64,000 nt of DNA from Proales similis. Taxonomy: Eukaryota > Rotifera > Eurotatoria > Ploima > Proalidae. Below the pieces are notes generated by a model. That model ran no database searches. It was not told the origin of the DNA and worked only from the letters and a program-made list of their open reading frames with translations. Numbering within the stretch: position 1 is the first letter of the stretch; each line of letters opens with the position of its first letter. Below are positions 1-10,808 of this stretch, one piece after another. The stretch is taken from positions 1,612,001 through 1,676,000 of the forward strand of contig JAGVRJ010000007.1 in assembly GCA_019059635.1 (NCBI GenBank). Reading direction: 5' to 3'. Position numbers and translations under genes: made by a program.

Positions 1-1139
1 TCTGCAGAAAATATTCGAACGAGTTCGTCAATCGGCAGACTTTATGCCTTTCTCCCAGACCGAAAAGGTGCTGCAGAAAGATTGGGGCAACAACTACATG
101 GAAAAGTTTGAGTATTTCGACGAGAACCCGTTCGCAGCCGCCAGCATTGGCCAAGTTCATCTGGCACAGCTCAAAGGCTGCGGAACCAAAGTGTCGGTGA
201 AAATTCAGTATCCGGGCATCGCTCAGAGCATTCAGAGTGACATAGACAATTTGATGTCAATTCTCAACATTTCACAGCTATTGCCCAAGGGCATGTACGC
301 CGAGAATATGATCGACGTGATGAAAGCCGAACTAGTAAACGAATGCGACTACGTTCGCGAGGCACAATGCAATTTGAGATTTGCCGAACTGCTCAAGGAC
401 GATCAAGACCTGCTTGTGCCCAAAGTGTTTCCCAAACTTTGTACGAAAAACATTTTAGTATCTGAGTATGTGGAAGGCGATCCGTTCGATCAGTGTGTCA
501 ATTTGCCTCAGGAAGAGCGAGACTTTATTGGCTACAACATGCTTCGTCTTTGTCTAAAAGAGCTGTTCGAATTTCAGTTCATGCAAACTGATCCGAACTG
601 GTCGAACTTTTTGTACAACAGCTCGATGAAGAAAATCTGGTTGCTTGACTTTGGCGCCTCGCGCTCCTTCTCTAAACAGTTCGTTGACAAATATATCCGA
701 GTGATAAAAGCCGCGGCCGAGGGCAATAGAGATGGAATAGTCAAATGGAGTCAAGAGCTCAAATTCCTTACTGGCTATGAGACCAAAATGATGGAGGACG
801 CGCACGCCGATGCAGTTCTGATTCTGGGCGAGGCATTTGCCAAGAACGAGCCGTTTGATTTTGGTAGCCAGAATACAACAAGACGAGTAAACAACCTGGT
901 GCCGGTGATGCTCAAGCATCGGCTCACTCCACCGCCCGAAGAAACCTATTCACTGCACAGGTAAATTGACCTTGATCTCAAAACTCCCCCTTCCCTAGCT
1001 AACTCGTCACCCGTTGACTGTTTATTTTAAATTAAAAAGGAAAATGTCCGGAGCTTTTCTACTCTGCGCCAAATTGAAGACCAAAATCAACTGCAAGCCA
1101 ATGTTCGATCAAGTTTGGACCAATTACAAGTTTGACTGA
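1..1139 (+). CDS. COQ8: COQ8/ADCK3-type atypical kinase, 3' part
   Basis: C-terminal part of the mitochondrial UbiB-family protein kinase-like ATPase that supports coenzyme Q biosynthesis complex assembly. The reading frame is already open at the window edge, so the start and the KxGQ motif lie outside. Exons 1-960 and 1040-1139, joined in phase across a 79-bp GT-AG intron. Visible family marks: the alanine-rich loop AAASIGQVH that replaces the kinase glycine loop, the nucleotide-binding lysine in VSVKIQYPG, the catalytic-loop equivalent QTDPNWSNF, and the metal-binding DFG in LLDFGASR. The C-terminus ([11 protein letters not shown], then [13 protein letters not shown] after the splice) follows animal COQ8A closely. 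Identity is secure at family level; which vertebrate paralogue (COQ8A or COQ8B) it matches is not decided. Confidence 0.93.
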
Positions 1140-1910
1140 ATACGTTGGTCGTTAAAAACTGTTCACTTATCTCGGTCATATTGATGTTCCTTCAATTATC
1201 TGTCTGCCTTTCTCTCTTCTTTAATTTGTCTAATTTTTTTTCATCGGTGAATCCTCTTTCCTCAATATTTATATTACTTTTTGTTTACTTGATCGACTCA
1301 AACTTAAGTATCTATTTGGATCTAGTAGCAAAGTTGATTTGGAGTGCGAAATTGCTTTTCTCTCTATTTCTCTCTCTCTCTCTTCAAATCCATGCAGAAT
1401 GAAAAAGGCACTTGAAAATTGGGCGTTAACTAGCTTACTGGGAACATGTGTGTAATGGAAGAGCAGATTAAGGCTCAAAGAGTTGCCGCCTAATCAGACC
1501 AGATTATAAAATTGGCCGCGTAAGGACGGAAATTGCGAATGTTCAAGTGTCATTAGCAAATAATAATTACCCCTTGCGGCTATCATTTCCACCTCCAGTG
1601 TGAATGAATAAGCAATTTCGATTCCTGTCTGTTTTTGATGCGCATGGGCCGTCCGTGCGTTTGTCATCACATCAAGCGAACGGATGCGTCAGTGCAGGAC
1701 TTGAAGGCACCACCGGTCTGGTCGTGTACCTCACTTGAAATTCTCTGATATACAAATTAGCCGCCTAGTTTTCCTTACTTGCGACTGTGCGATCAAGCAG
1801 CGCCCAGATGAATGCGTTTGACGTACAAGAGGATCGGCTTCGGTATTTATTAAGAGGCTTGCTAAGCTTATTGTTGATATTCGCCAATTTGTTAGTTCAG
1901 GAAGAAAAAA
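1140..1910. other. Intergenic, no gene seen
   Basis: About 770 bp between COQ8 and the HLH gene. It holds a short TC repeat near 1371-1383 and AT-rich sequence. Short ORFs here have low-complexity or random-looking translations. The HLH promoter presumably lies here, but I see no clear TATA box. Confidence 0.5.
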
Positions 1911-2498
1911 ATGAGCGTCGGCACTAGATTTTCTAACTCTTGGGAATTTTCGCACCAAATGAATCAGCTTGAGTATCGAAAGAAAAAGCGCAAGCTAAAC
2001 GAATGCGACTGGAGTCAAACTTCGCACTTCGTGTCGAGTCCAGTCACGGAGACGGCTGTTTGGCAGCCCGCAACCAATCTCCTGGCACCTGCCAAACCGG
2101 AATCGGGAGATAAGCCCAAGCTCTTTTCGATCAATGAAGCATTTGAGATCCTGCGCTGTCACATTCCGACTTTTCCGTACGAGAGACGGCTATCAAAAAT
2201 AGACACGCTTCATTTGGCCATTTCTTACATAAAGCTGCTTCAGTCAGTGATCGACAGTGATTTAGACTCCTACGAGTACATGAAGAGCTCGATATATTTT
2301 CTGACTAACTCGGGTCCTTACTACGACGCGGTAAGAAGCAACCAATCAACTTACGGACTGGCATGGGCCTCTTCCGATTTAACAGTTCGTCTTAATTGGC
2401 TTAAATGGGCCAATCTGGGCATTGATGAACATCATGCTCAAGACTATCTTGACTTGTTCAAATTGCTCTCTAATCCAGCTAGCAAGTCTTTTCAATGA
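1911..2498 (+). CDS. PTF1A/HLH-13-like helix-loop-helix protein without a canonical basic region
   Basis: Single-exon ORF of 195 residues. Residues about 75-120 form a helix-loop-helix of the PTF1A/FERD3L/HLH-13 group: helix 1 SINEAFEILRCHIP, loop TFPYERRLSKIDT, helix 2 LHLAISYIKLLQSVI. A later stretch near residue 150 (YGLAWAS...WLKWAN) may correspond to the conserved C-terminal motif that PTF1A uses to bind RBPJ; that is inference. The segment just before helix 1, which should read roughly ANxRERxRM, is instead PAKPESGDKPKLF. The protein could therefore dimerise yet lack normal E-box contacts. An upstream KKKRK cluster could be a nuclear signal. The ATG at 1911 follows an A-rich stretch. 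AATAAA hexamers lie at 2626-2631 and 2641-2646. A missed upstream exon carrying the basic region cannot be fully excluded. Confidence 0.8.
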   Translation: MSVGTRFSNSWEFSHQMNQLEYRKKKRKLNECDWSQTSHFVSSPVTETAVWQPATNLLAPAKPESGDKPKLFSINEAFEILRCHIPTFPYERRLSKIDTLHLAISYIKLLQSVIDSDLDSYEYMKSSIYFLTNSGPYYDAVRSNQSTYGLAWASSDLTVRLNWLKWANLGIDEHHAQDYLDLFKLLSNPASKSFQ

Positions 2499-2625
2499 AT
2501 CAAGCTCTGCCAATTTAAATTCCGAATTTTCGCAGCACTTAAGTCAAGAGTTCACTTTTGCTTTTCTAGAAACTTAAACCAGCCAATTTAAGTTCTCATT
2601 AGCTTGTCGTGTAATTTTCCAGCCG

Positions 2626-2646
2626 AATAAAAATGCTTGGAATAAA
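2626..2646 (+). terminator. Poly(A) signals of the HLH gene
   Basis: Two AATAAA hexamers (2626-2631 and 2641-2646), 128-148 nt after the stop codon, the expected distance for a short 3' UTR. The remaining DNA to the PDPR start at 2996 shows no other gene. Confidence 0.6.
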
Positions 2647-2995
2647 AAGAGAATCGACTTTTATTTAAAGCAAGGCCGACTGAGGGCCACTGTTTCATTT
2701 ATCCAAACAAGCGATCAACTGGAGGGGCGTAATTTTGAGAGAAGGGTCGGGAGAGTAAGCGCATTATTAACCATAGTTCTGCTCAGGGGCTTGTCGAATA
2801 ATTTATTGGATGCGATTTCCAAAAATACGAAATATTCCTCTGATCCTTCAGCACCGAATGCCATCAATATGCTCAGATTCACTTGGCTCAGTATTGCTCT
2901 CACGTCCAATAAGACGGTCCAATTTCGTATCGTCTTCATTCGATTCTATTACATTTTCAAGCTGTTTTAGATCGCAATCAAAGCGGTTCGTTAAA

Positions 2996-5900
2996 ATGAA
3001 CCTGATGAATTTGGGGAAAACACCGAATCTAGTTCGTTTATTGAGGCAGCATGCGCCTCGAACATCAGCTGCCCGAATAGTTTCATCAGATCCAACAGAC
3101 TGGCACGACCCTTCAAGCGTGTCTCTTCGGCGTTTAACTTCTCAGGTTGAAACAAGTCCATTTCCGCAAGCTTGTCGAGTTCTAATTTGCGGTGGTGGCC
3201 TCTTCGGTGTTTCAATTGCGTATCATTTGGCCCAATTAGGCTACAAAGACATAGTACTTGTCACACGCGATCGGTCAGTAAACGCGCAAGCAATATTTCG
3301 ATTAAAAAGAAAACAGTTTTATTATTGATTGCTGCTCTGTTCAATTAGAATTGGCAGTGGGACGAGCTTTTATTCTCCCGGTGTGGTCGGCGTTATTGGC
3401 CTCTCGTCGACTGAGACTCTCTTTTCAAAATACTCTGCGTCGCTTTACAAAAAGCTGCAAGACGATGGTCATGAAATAGGTAAGCAATCCTCGGCCGCTG
3501 TCATGCGCAAGTTTTAAATTTCAAACGCCTTATCACAAAAAAAACAAAGATTTCAAGCAAGTCGGAAGCATTGGTTTGGCCACAACACGAGACCGTTTTC
3601 ACATTTTACGTCGAATCGTGTCCGAAAACAGGTAAATGTGAACAGACTAATCTGTTGCGCGAATTTCGCGAATTGGCTTGATCACAGACCACAAGGAATT
3701 GAGTGCTCATTAATCAGTGCCGAGGAATGCCACGAAAAGTTTCCTTTGATGCAAGTCGACGATGTTGAGGTTGATAAAAATTGCACTTATTTCGACAGCT
3801 GAACACACTTAGAGTTGATTTCAGGGTGGAATATATGTGCCCGCTGATGGTATCGTTTCCACCCGAGAGCTTCTTCACGCGCTGGTCAAAGAGGCCAGAA
3901 AACATGACGTGAAATTCGTTGAGAATTGCGAGATCGAGAAAGTTCTTGTAAAGTCAACTCGCGGTGGCCACTACAAAAAAGTTCGCGGTGTCATGACTAA
4001 TAAGGGTGAAATTGAATTCGACTATTTTGTCAACTGCGCTGGAGTGGTGAGTTATAAGTTGACTAAAATTAACACTAATGTGAGTTAAAGCGTTTCATTG
4101 TTAAACTGAACAGCGAGCACGTGAGGTCGGCAAACTCAGCGACCCCCGTGTCAAAGTTCCCATTCATTCGTGTGAGCATTATCACTGTATTATAAAGCCG
4201 TTCGGGGTGCCTGAATCCATGCCAGGCAAGTCGTCTTAGACCTTTTTTTCTATTTAAATTAGTTAAATTGAAACAAAAATATTATTTTAGTTGTTCGCGA
4301 CTACGATGGCCACATATTCATGCGACATTACGGTGACGGCGGTCTCATATTCGGTGCGTTTGAGAAACTGGCCAAGCCGATATTTCATGACGGAACACCG
4401 CGAGATTTCGAATACAAGACACTCGAGCCCGATCTTGATCACTTTTGTAAGTTGAAGATAAATTTTAGGCGCTTTGATAAAACCGAATAGTCAGCCTGTC
4501 CTCGCTTGAATAGATCCATCATTGAAAAACTTTGTTCGGCGCGTTCCAGCCGCTGTTGATGCGCAGGTGGACACAATTTTCAACGGCCCAGAAAGCTTCA
4601 CGCCAGACTCACGAATGATACTGGGCGAATCAGCCGAGGTTGGGACTCATAAAATAGTTTGTGTGAAAACTCAAGTGATTTATTCGATCGGTTTTTAGAT
4701 AGACAACTATTATGTGGCTGCTGGCTCGGGCGGCAAAAGCTCCTCGTTAGCAGGCGGCGTAGGACGTTACATGGCCGAGTTGATTGCGTTCGGAGAAACA
4801 GAAGCTCAGCTCTGGCCCGCTGATATAAGAAGATTCGTTAAGCTGCACAACAATCGAAAGTTCTTGAGAGACCGTGTCAAAGAGACAGTGGGAAAGCATT
4901 TCTCGCTCAAATATCCGACCTATGGAATGGGTCTTCACCGAACTGGTCGAAAGCTTCGAACCTCGCCCTTGTACACGCGAATGCTAAAACACGGCGCTGT
5001 TTACGGCGAGATTCTCGGATACGAGCGGCCGCTTTGGTTCGACAATGCAATCAAAGACTATTACATTGAAGACCTCAATCGAGGAACGTTCGGCAAGCCG
5101 TCCTGGTTTGAATCTGTTCGAGATGAGTACATGGCATGTAGAGAGGGCGTTGCAATCATGGACATGTCGTCGTTCACCAAGTTTGAGCTCAAGGTAAGCA
5201 GCCAAGAATGCGTCTTCTAAACACTCACTCGAACCTTTCCTTTGGCCATTTTCAGTCGGCTGGACGAGAAGTTGTCAACTTTTTGCAGAAAATTTGCTCC
5301 AACGACGTTGACTGCCCTATCGGTCACGTAATTCATACTGGGATGCAGAATCACAAAGGAGGATATGAAAATGACTGCTCGGTTGTTCAGCTCGAACCCA
5401 ATAGGTAAAATAATTTCTTCATTTCCTTGGTTCGCTGTTAAATTGGCAAATTCAATTGAATCCGAAAAGTTTCATGATCATAAGTCCAGTAACTCAGCAA
5501 ACGAGGAACATGAAGTGGCTCAGCGAACACTTTCCCGAAGACGGAAGCGTCCTAATGAGCGACATCACTTCTCTTTACGCCGCCATTAATCTAGTCGGAC
5601 CCAAGGCTGTTGAGCTTCTTGGCGAGCTGACCGACGAGTCTTTGAACAAAACCGACTTTCCTCTGTTCACGTGCAAGGTGAGCGTCATTTAAAACAAATC
5701 TCTCCATGATCAAGACATAAACTGACTTAATTCTAGGAAATTGACGTCGGATACGCGAGTGGAATAAAAGCGATGCGAATTACTCACACAGGCGAGGACG
5801 GATTCAATTTGTATGTGCCCACCGAGGTTGGTCTACTTGCTCGCCTATCAGCAACTGGTTCTAAAGAGAAAATCAAAAACTTAGTATGCGCTTCACGTGT

Positions 5901-6606
5901 ACGACACGTTAATGGAAAAAGGTCGAAATTATGGAATTGTAAATGCCGGCTACTTTGCGTTGAGAACGCTTCGCATCGAGAAGATGTTTGCATTTTGGGG
6001 CCAAGATTTGGACAAAAATACGACACCTTATGGTAAATACAGAGCGCGATCGTAAAGCAAAAAATCAAGAACAGGAACGATTTAGAATGTGGCCGCGAGT
6101 TTCGAGTGAACCTTGAAAGAAAGGATTTCATTGGCAAGATGGCTTTACTTCAACAAAAATCTCAACCTATCACCCGACGTTTTGTTCAGTTTTTATTAAC
6201 CGACCACGATTTATACCAGGCACCGTGGCCTTGGGGTAATTTGACGAGAATCTTTAACTTTGCCAGACGGTGTGACTGTTCAATTGAACCAACTTGCTTT
6301 AGGTGGGGAACCAATCTACCGCAATGACGTGTTTTGTGGGTATACGACCAGCACAGCGTATGGCTACAGCCTCGAAAAGCAGGTAAACACAGTTCTCCAT
6401 TCTCTTGATTCGATTAAAAATTGTACTCACGTGTCAACCAGGTGTGTCTCGGGTTTGTTCACAATTTTGATGCGAAAACTGGAGAGAGACTGCCAGTCAC
6501 TGCCGAGTACTTGACCAAGAATGCAAACTACGAAATAGACATTGCCGGCAAGCGCTACCAGGCCAAAATAAACCTCTACTCGCCTAACTTGAAAATCAAA
6601 CACTAG
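2996..6606 (+). CDS. PDPR: Pyruvate dehydrogenase phosphatase regulatory subunit (PDPR)
   Basis: Mitochondrial flavoprotein-like regulator that modulates PDH phosphatase; relative of dimethylglycine and sarcosine dehydrogenases. Sixteen exons: 2996-3273, 3349-3479, 3550-3631, 3688-3769, 3825-4046, 4114-4225, 4291-4446, 4514-4638, 4699-5193, 5256-5404, 5470-5677, 5737-5826, 5885-6032, 6086-6235, 6267-6382, 6442-6606; every junction keeps phase, giving 902 residues (human about 880). The N-terminus is Arg-rich and lacks acid residues at first, as in a transit peptide. The FAD-binding GGGLFGVSIAYHLAQLGY follows, then YFVNCAG, CEHYH and FEKLAKPIF. The C-terminal half holds the GcvT/aminomethyltransferase-like fold (GGYENDCS, FAFWGQDLDKN, EPIYRN, QVCLGFVHNF). 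The intron after exon 6 is GC-AG. Start chosen at 2996 because it opens the transit-like segment. Confidence 0.94.
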
Positions 6607-6950
6607 CTTAGTTCGCGACATTTTTGTTCAATAGTTTCTTAGTCTAACTCAACTTGTATTGAAGCATTTTCAACTCAGTCCACTGAAACATTAATGATAA
6701 ATAATACTTAAATTAATAATCATAATTAAAATTTCTTGAGCTCTGCTGAGCTTTAAACAAAAGCGCTGCTATTTTCACTGTTGCCAATTGAGTTTCACAA
6801 CTGTGAACCAAATGAAGAAGGGGCAGGCTAAAGTTGTAAATTATGAAAAACTCGTGATAGTAGCAATTAGTTGATAATAGAAGAAGCAAGCTGGCCAAAC
6901 TCAGCTAATCTATGAAGGCTCTTTGAGTCGGGTGCATTAGAAAATTTGAC
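6607..6950. other. Intergenic between PDPR and TPC1
   Basis: AT-rich 344 bp containing the PDPR 3' UTR and the TPC1 promoter/5' UTR. No perfect AATAAA is seen just after PDPR; variants such as GATAAATAAT occur near 6694. No gene. Confidence 0.4.
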
Positions 6951-9900
6951 ATGAAAATGGACCAAACAGTGAGCATCGGGATGTCGAGCGCTGGTCTAAA
7001 GCAAGCTTCATGGACTCAAACGCGCGACACAGTAATGCCCGCAATCTATGCTCAATTGCTCAATGCATTCTTTTTTACCCAATTCATTTGGATTTTTAGG
7101 ACTATTGCTTTGCGGCCAGACTGGTCAAAGATGCCATCGAGCTTCGAAATCTTCACTTTAAAAAGACTATCAAGGACTTGGAGTGAGAATGAACCTTTCA
7201 TAGGGCTCTGGCAATTTAAAAGAAAACTTTCATTAGAAATTACGAGCGCTATTTGGAGCCCAAGTTTATCTGGATACTGCACATCGTTGTATTGATTCAT
7301 CTTTTGCTTCCAATTATTGAGGCGCCCGCATGGCTGGACGTACCGTACTGGCTACCTTGTTGCATAGAATTGTTCTGTTTGTGCGTCTACCTGATCAGAT
7401 GGATACATGCCTACTCTTTTCAGGCGAGAGAAGCGTTCAAAAGTGACCCCAAGAACTGGGCACTCATCATTATAATTGCGGTAGCTCATTCTTGTCTGTT
7501 TCACTTCGATCAATTGAATTGAGACTTGATTTCATCCGCTTGGTTTGCAGCTCATTTTCCTCGACATTTTGGCTTATTTGGTACTGCGAACCCTTTCGGT
7601 CGGAGGTGTACACCGCTATTCACGAGCGCTGCGCGTTTTCATCTACATCAATCTGCCCGAAGGCAAAGAGCTTCGAAGAGCGATTCGAAACGTTCGCAAA
7701 ACTCTTCCTGATATTTTGAACGTGTTTGCTCTCTTCTCCATCTCGCTGCTCATTTTTGCATTTGTTGGCTGGCAGCTGTTCAAAGGCAAAACGTAAGAGC
7801 AATATGACCTTTGACCAGAACGCTTAAAACACACCTGAACCCAATCACACACTAAAGGGATTTGAACGGAAAAGTTCTCGCCTACTCCAACGACCTTCCA
7901 TACTTCCAGGACTATCTTGACAGTCTGTGGGACTTGTATGTGTCTGTTACAACCGCCAACTTTCCAGACGTGATGTAAGAACAACTGTATGATTTAGAAG
8001 CGAATTTTCATTTTTGTTGTGACAAGGATGCCCGCCTACGATTTGAATGGAGTCTACGCTGTTTTCTTCATATTCTTCATGCTTTGCAACCTTTACATTT
8101 TCATAAACATTCTGTTGGCCACCATTTATACCAACTACAAAAAGCATTTAAAGGCAATTAATCGTCAAACAAAACAGCCAACAAATAAGCTGAATTGAAA
8201 AAAATAGGAAGAAGTCAAGTCAACATTGGGCCTTAAGCGGGAGAAAATGAAGGAGGCATTCGATTTGATTAGAAACCAACAGCCAGCCGAAAGTGATCAT
8301 CGAGCCATAACTTATCAATCGTTTAGCTTTTTGTTCAAGCTTATTGATTCGGGCGCCGACGAGTTGAAAGCCAAACTCTACTTTGAAATTCTCGACACAG
8401 ACGGCGATGAAAAGCTTTGTGAGTGTCAGCTTATGCTTGTGTTTCATATTTTTGTATTTAAATCGATTTTTTGAAGGCTTTAAAGAGTTTGTCTATCTGC
8501 CCGATCTGATGAACATACGAGCAACTCAAATAAACGAACGCAAACACTTGGTGGAGAAATACCTTCCCACAGTATTTAATAGCAAGCCGAGCATCGTAGT
8601 TCGGCGTCTGGTCAATCATACGTAAGTGAATTTAGCTCTCTAACTCAGTCAGGCAGCTAGACGCTCAAGTTTGGCCCCAAAGTATATTTCAGATTTTCTT
8701 CGACCTGCTCATTTTAATCAACATTTTGGTTGTGGCAGTTGACAGCCGCAGCGGCCTCGAATGGGTGTTCTTGTCCGCTTTTACAATCGAAATTCTTCTC
8801 AAGCTCTACACGTACGGCGTCCGTCGTTTTTGCTCAGAAAAATGGAACATGTGAGTATGCAGAGAATCTATTCGACAACTGAATGCCAACTTAATGGAGC
8901 ACGATCACATACTTTCAGATTTGATACAGTAATCATCTTGGGCGGCCTTATTGCCGGTATAATCGATGCCATCGTAAATAGCAACAATCCAGAGAGTGAG
9001 TTTTATCCGGGTAGAATTTCAGATCTGATTCACTAATCGCGATCATCTTGACACCTTTAGACTCGACCGAGCTGATAGAAGTAGTGCTCATCATGCGATC
9101 AATGCGATTGCTCAAACTTGTTGCTTCGATTGATCGGTAAAGGCCGGATTATATTTAAATTTGTTGGCCAAACGTTTATTAAATGCAAAAAGGTTTCGAA
9201 CAATCATAACAACAATCGCGATCATTCTGCCATCTTTGCTCACCTATGGAATGCTTTTGCTGACCATATTCTACATATTCTCTATGATTGGAATGGAACT
9301 GTTCGGCGAGTCGATTCGGACTCAAGATTTTAATCCATCATTCATCTACAACTGCGACAACAGCCAACTACAAGGGACTGATTTTGTTCGGTAGGTTGGG
9401 CAGCTATCTGGTCGCATTCATCTTTTTATCTCTTAATTTTTAACATTTTCGTCCCAATTCGTCGCAAAGATACAAATATTGTAAAAACAATTTCTCTTCA
9501 TTTCCGAACAGTCTGGTTCTATTATTTGAGCTAATGGTTGTAAATCAGTGGCACAGTAAGTCCGGCCAGACATTGGAAAATTAAGCAATCTGTGTAATCA
9601 GCAGAAATTATCTAAGTACTGAGCCGGGGCTTCGAAGATGCAGTAGACAGTCGCTCTACACGGCTATATTTCTTCGCTTTCCACGTCTGCTGTGTGATCA
9701 TTTCGCTCAAGTAATCACTACTTCTGGCTCGTCATGCAATCAGACTTAAATCAAACGGATAACTATTGAATTTTGTTTCTAGCATATTCACTGCGTTTGT
9801 GATCGAAGCATTTTTGATCGAGTACGAAAGTGAAGGCAAGAAGACGTTTTGCACGCGGGTTGAGCAGCGAATTATTGAAAAAGGCTTACATCAGTCAGAA

Positions 9901-10268
9901 GATTACTTTACGTAAGTGAATTTCCAGACAAAGTCCTCGTAATGATCATCGCCTGATCGGAGTTATTGACGCGGTAAATTAGCGGATTTGAACGTCTCAT
10001 TCACTCGGACGGTTCAATAGGTGAAAAGGCGAGACGTTTTTTCGCTAATTTAAGAAACGTTTTCGCCTTCGACACGGAAACGGCTGGCAGCCAGACGAGC
10101 TTCAGTGGTGCGACGGAAGAGGCTCGCGCAAATGGTGACATCCGCTTCCACATAAACTCTAAATCACCCAAATCGGTTGAAATTCTCCTCCAGAGCATGT
10201 TTGCTGGCGAGTTCGACATAGCTAATGAAGATATTGAACACGAATCGACTTCATCCAATCAAAGCTGA
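6951..10268 (+). CDS. TPCN1: Two-pore cation channel, TPC1-like
   Basis: Endolysosomal two-domain (2 x 6 TM) voltage-gated-like channel permeable to Na+/Ca2+. Exons: 6951-7031, 7100-7182, 7237-7480, 7551-7792, 7858-7974, 8027-8153, 8208-8418, 8477-8621, 8683-8850, 8919-8995, 9061-9136, 9193-9390, 9470-9555, 9617-9710, 9783-9911, 9983-10268; 787 residues in frame (human TPC1 about 816). Domain I includes the S4-like YSRALRVFIYINLPEG and pore VTTANFPDVMMPAY. Domain II has S4 LIMRSMRLLKLV and pore LFELMVVNQWHIL. The interdomain linker carries a canonical EF-hand loop (DTDGDEKLCFKE, bases 8394-8418 plus 8477-8487). Intron 6 (8154-8207) is GC-AG. The first exon is least certain, since its N-terminus is not conserved. 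AATAAA at 10322-10327. Confidence 0.93.
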
Positions 10269-10321
10269 GCGAGCAAACTGAATCGAACGATCATTGAAAT
10301 TTGTTTCTTTTTTTAAGTTGA

Positions 10322-10334
10322 AATAAATTTTATT
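10322..10334. terminator. Back-to-back poly(A) hexamers for convergent TPC1 and nuclear receptor
   Basis: AATAAA on the plus strand (10322-10327) is immediately followed by its reverse complement (10329-10334), so one 13-bp patch offers a poly(A) signal to both converging genes. It lies 54 nt after the TPC1 stop and about 475 nt after the receptor stop. A further plus-strand hexamer lies near 10427. The rest of 10269-10808 shows no gene. Confidence 0.45.
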
Positions 10335-10808
10335 TGTTGAACATGTGTTTTTTGTTTTTGGGGAGAGGAGGGTCTTTCTATTACACGACAAGAATTAATG
10401 TAAACAACTTGAATGGCCAAAAGAAAAATAAAACTAAATAGGCGTTAACTAGAAACGTGTATGTGAGAGTTGAAAGGGTTTAAATGACCGCAATAGTCGC
10501 GGCAATCTCATCATGAAAATGGACTACATTATAACGAAGAAAGCATGGAGAAATGAACAAGTACCTCCAAAGTATTTCGGCCATGTTAAGTATGAGCTAA
10601 AAATTAAGATTCAAGGTTACAGCCAGCTAAATGTTTCAGAAATTAAAACACATAATTGAAGAATTTTTAAAGCAGAACAACGAGTCTATAGGAAACGGCG
10701 AGAGAAGTTGACTCTAAAATGGTCTTGTTTCGTATCTGGGTTTTTACTTGATCGAATTTAGGACAAGTACCTAAAGACAAATGAAGAACTTGGCACATAA
10801 TCACTGAT

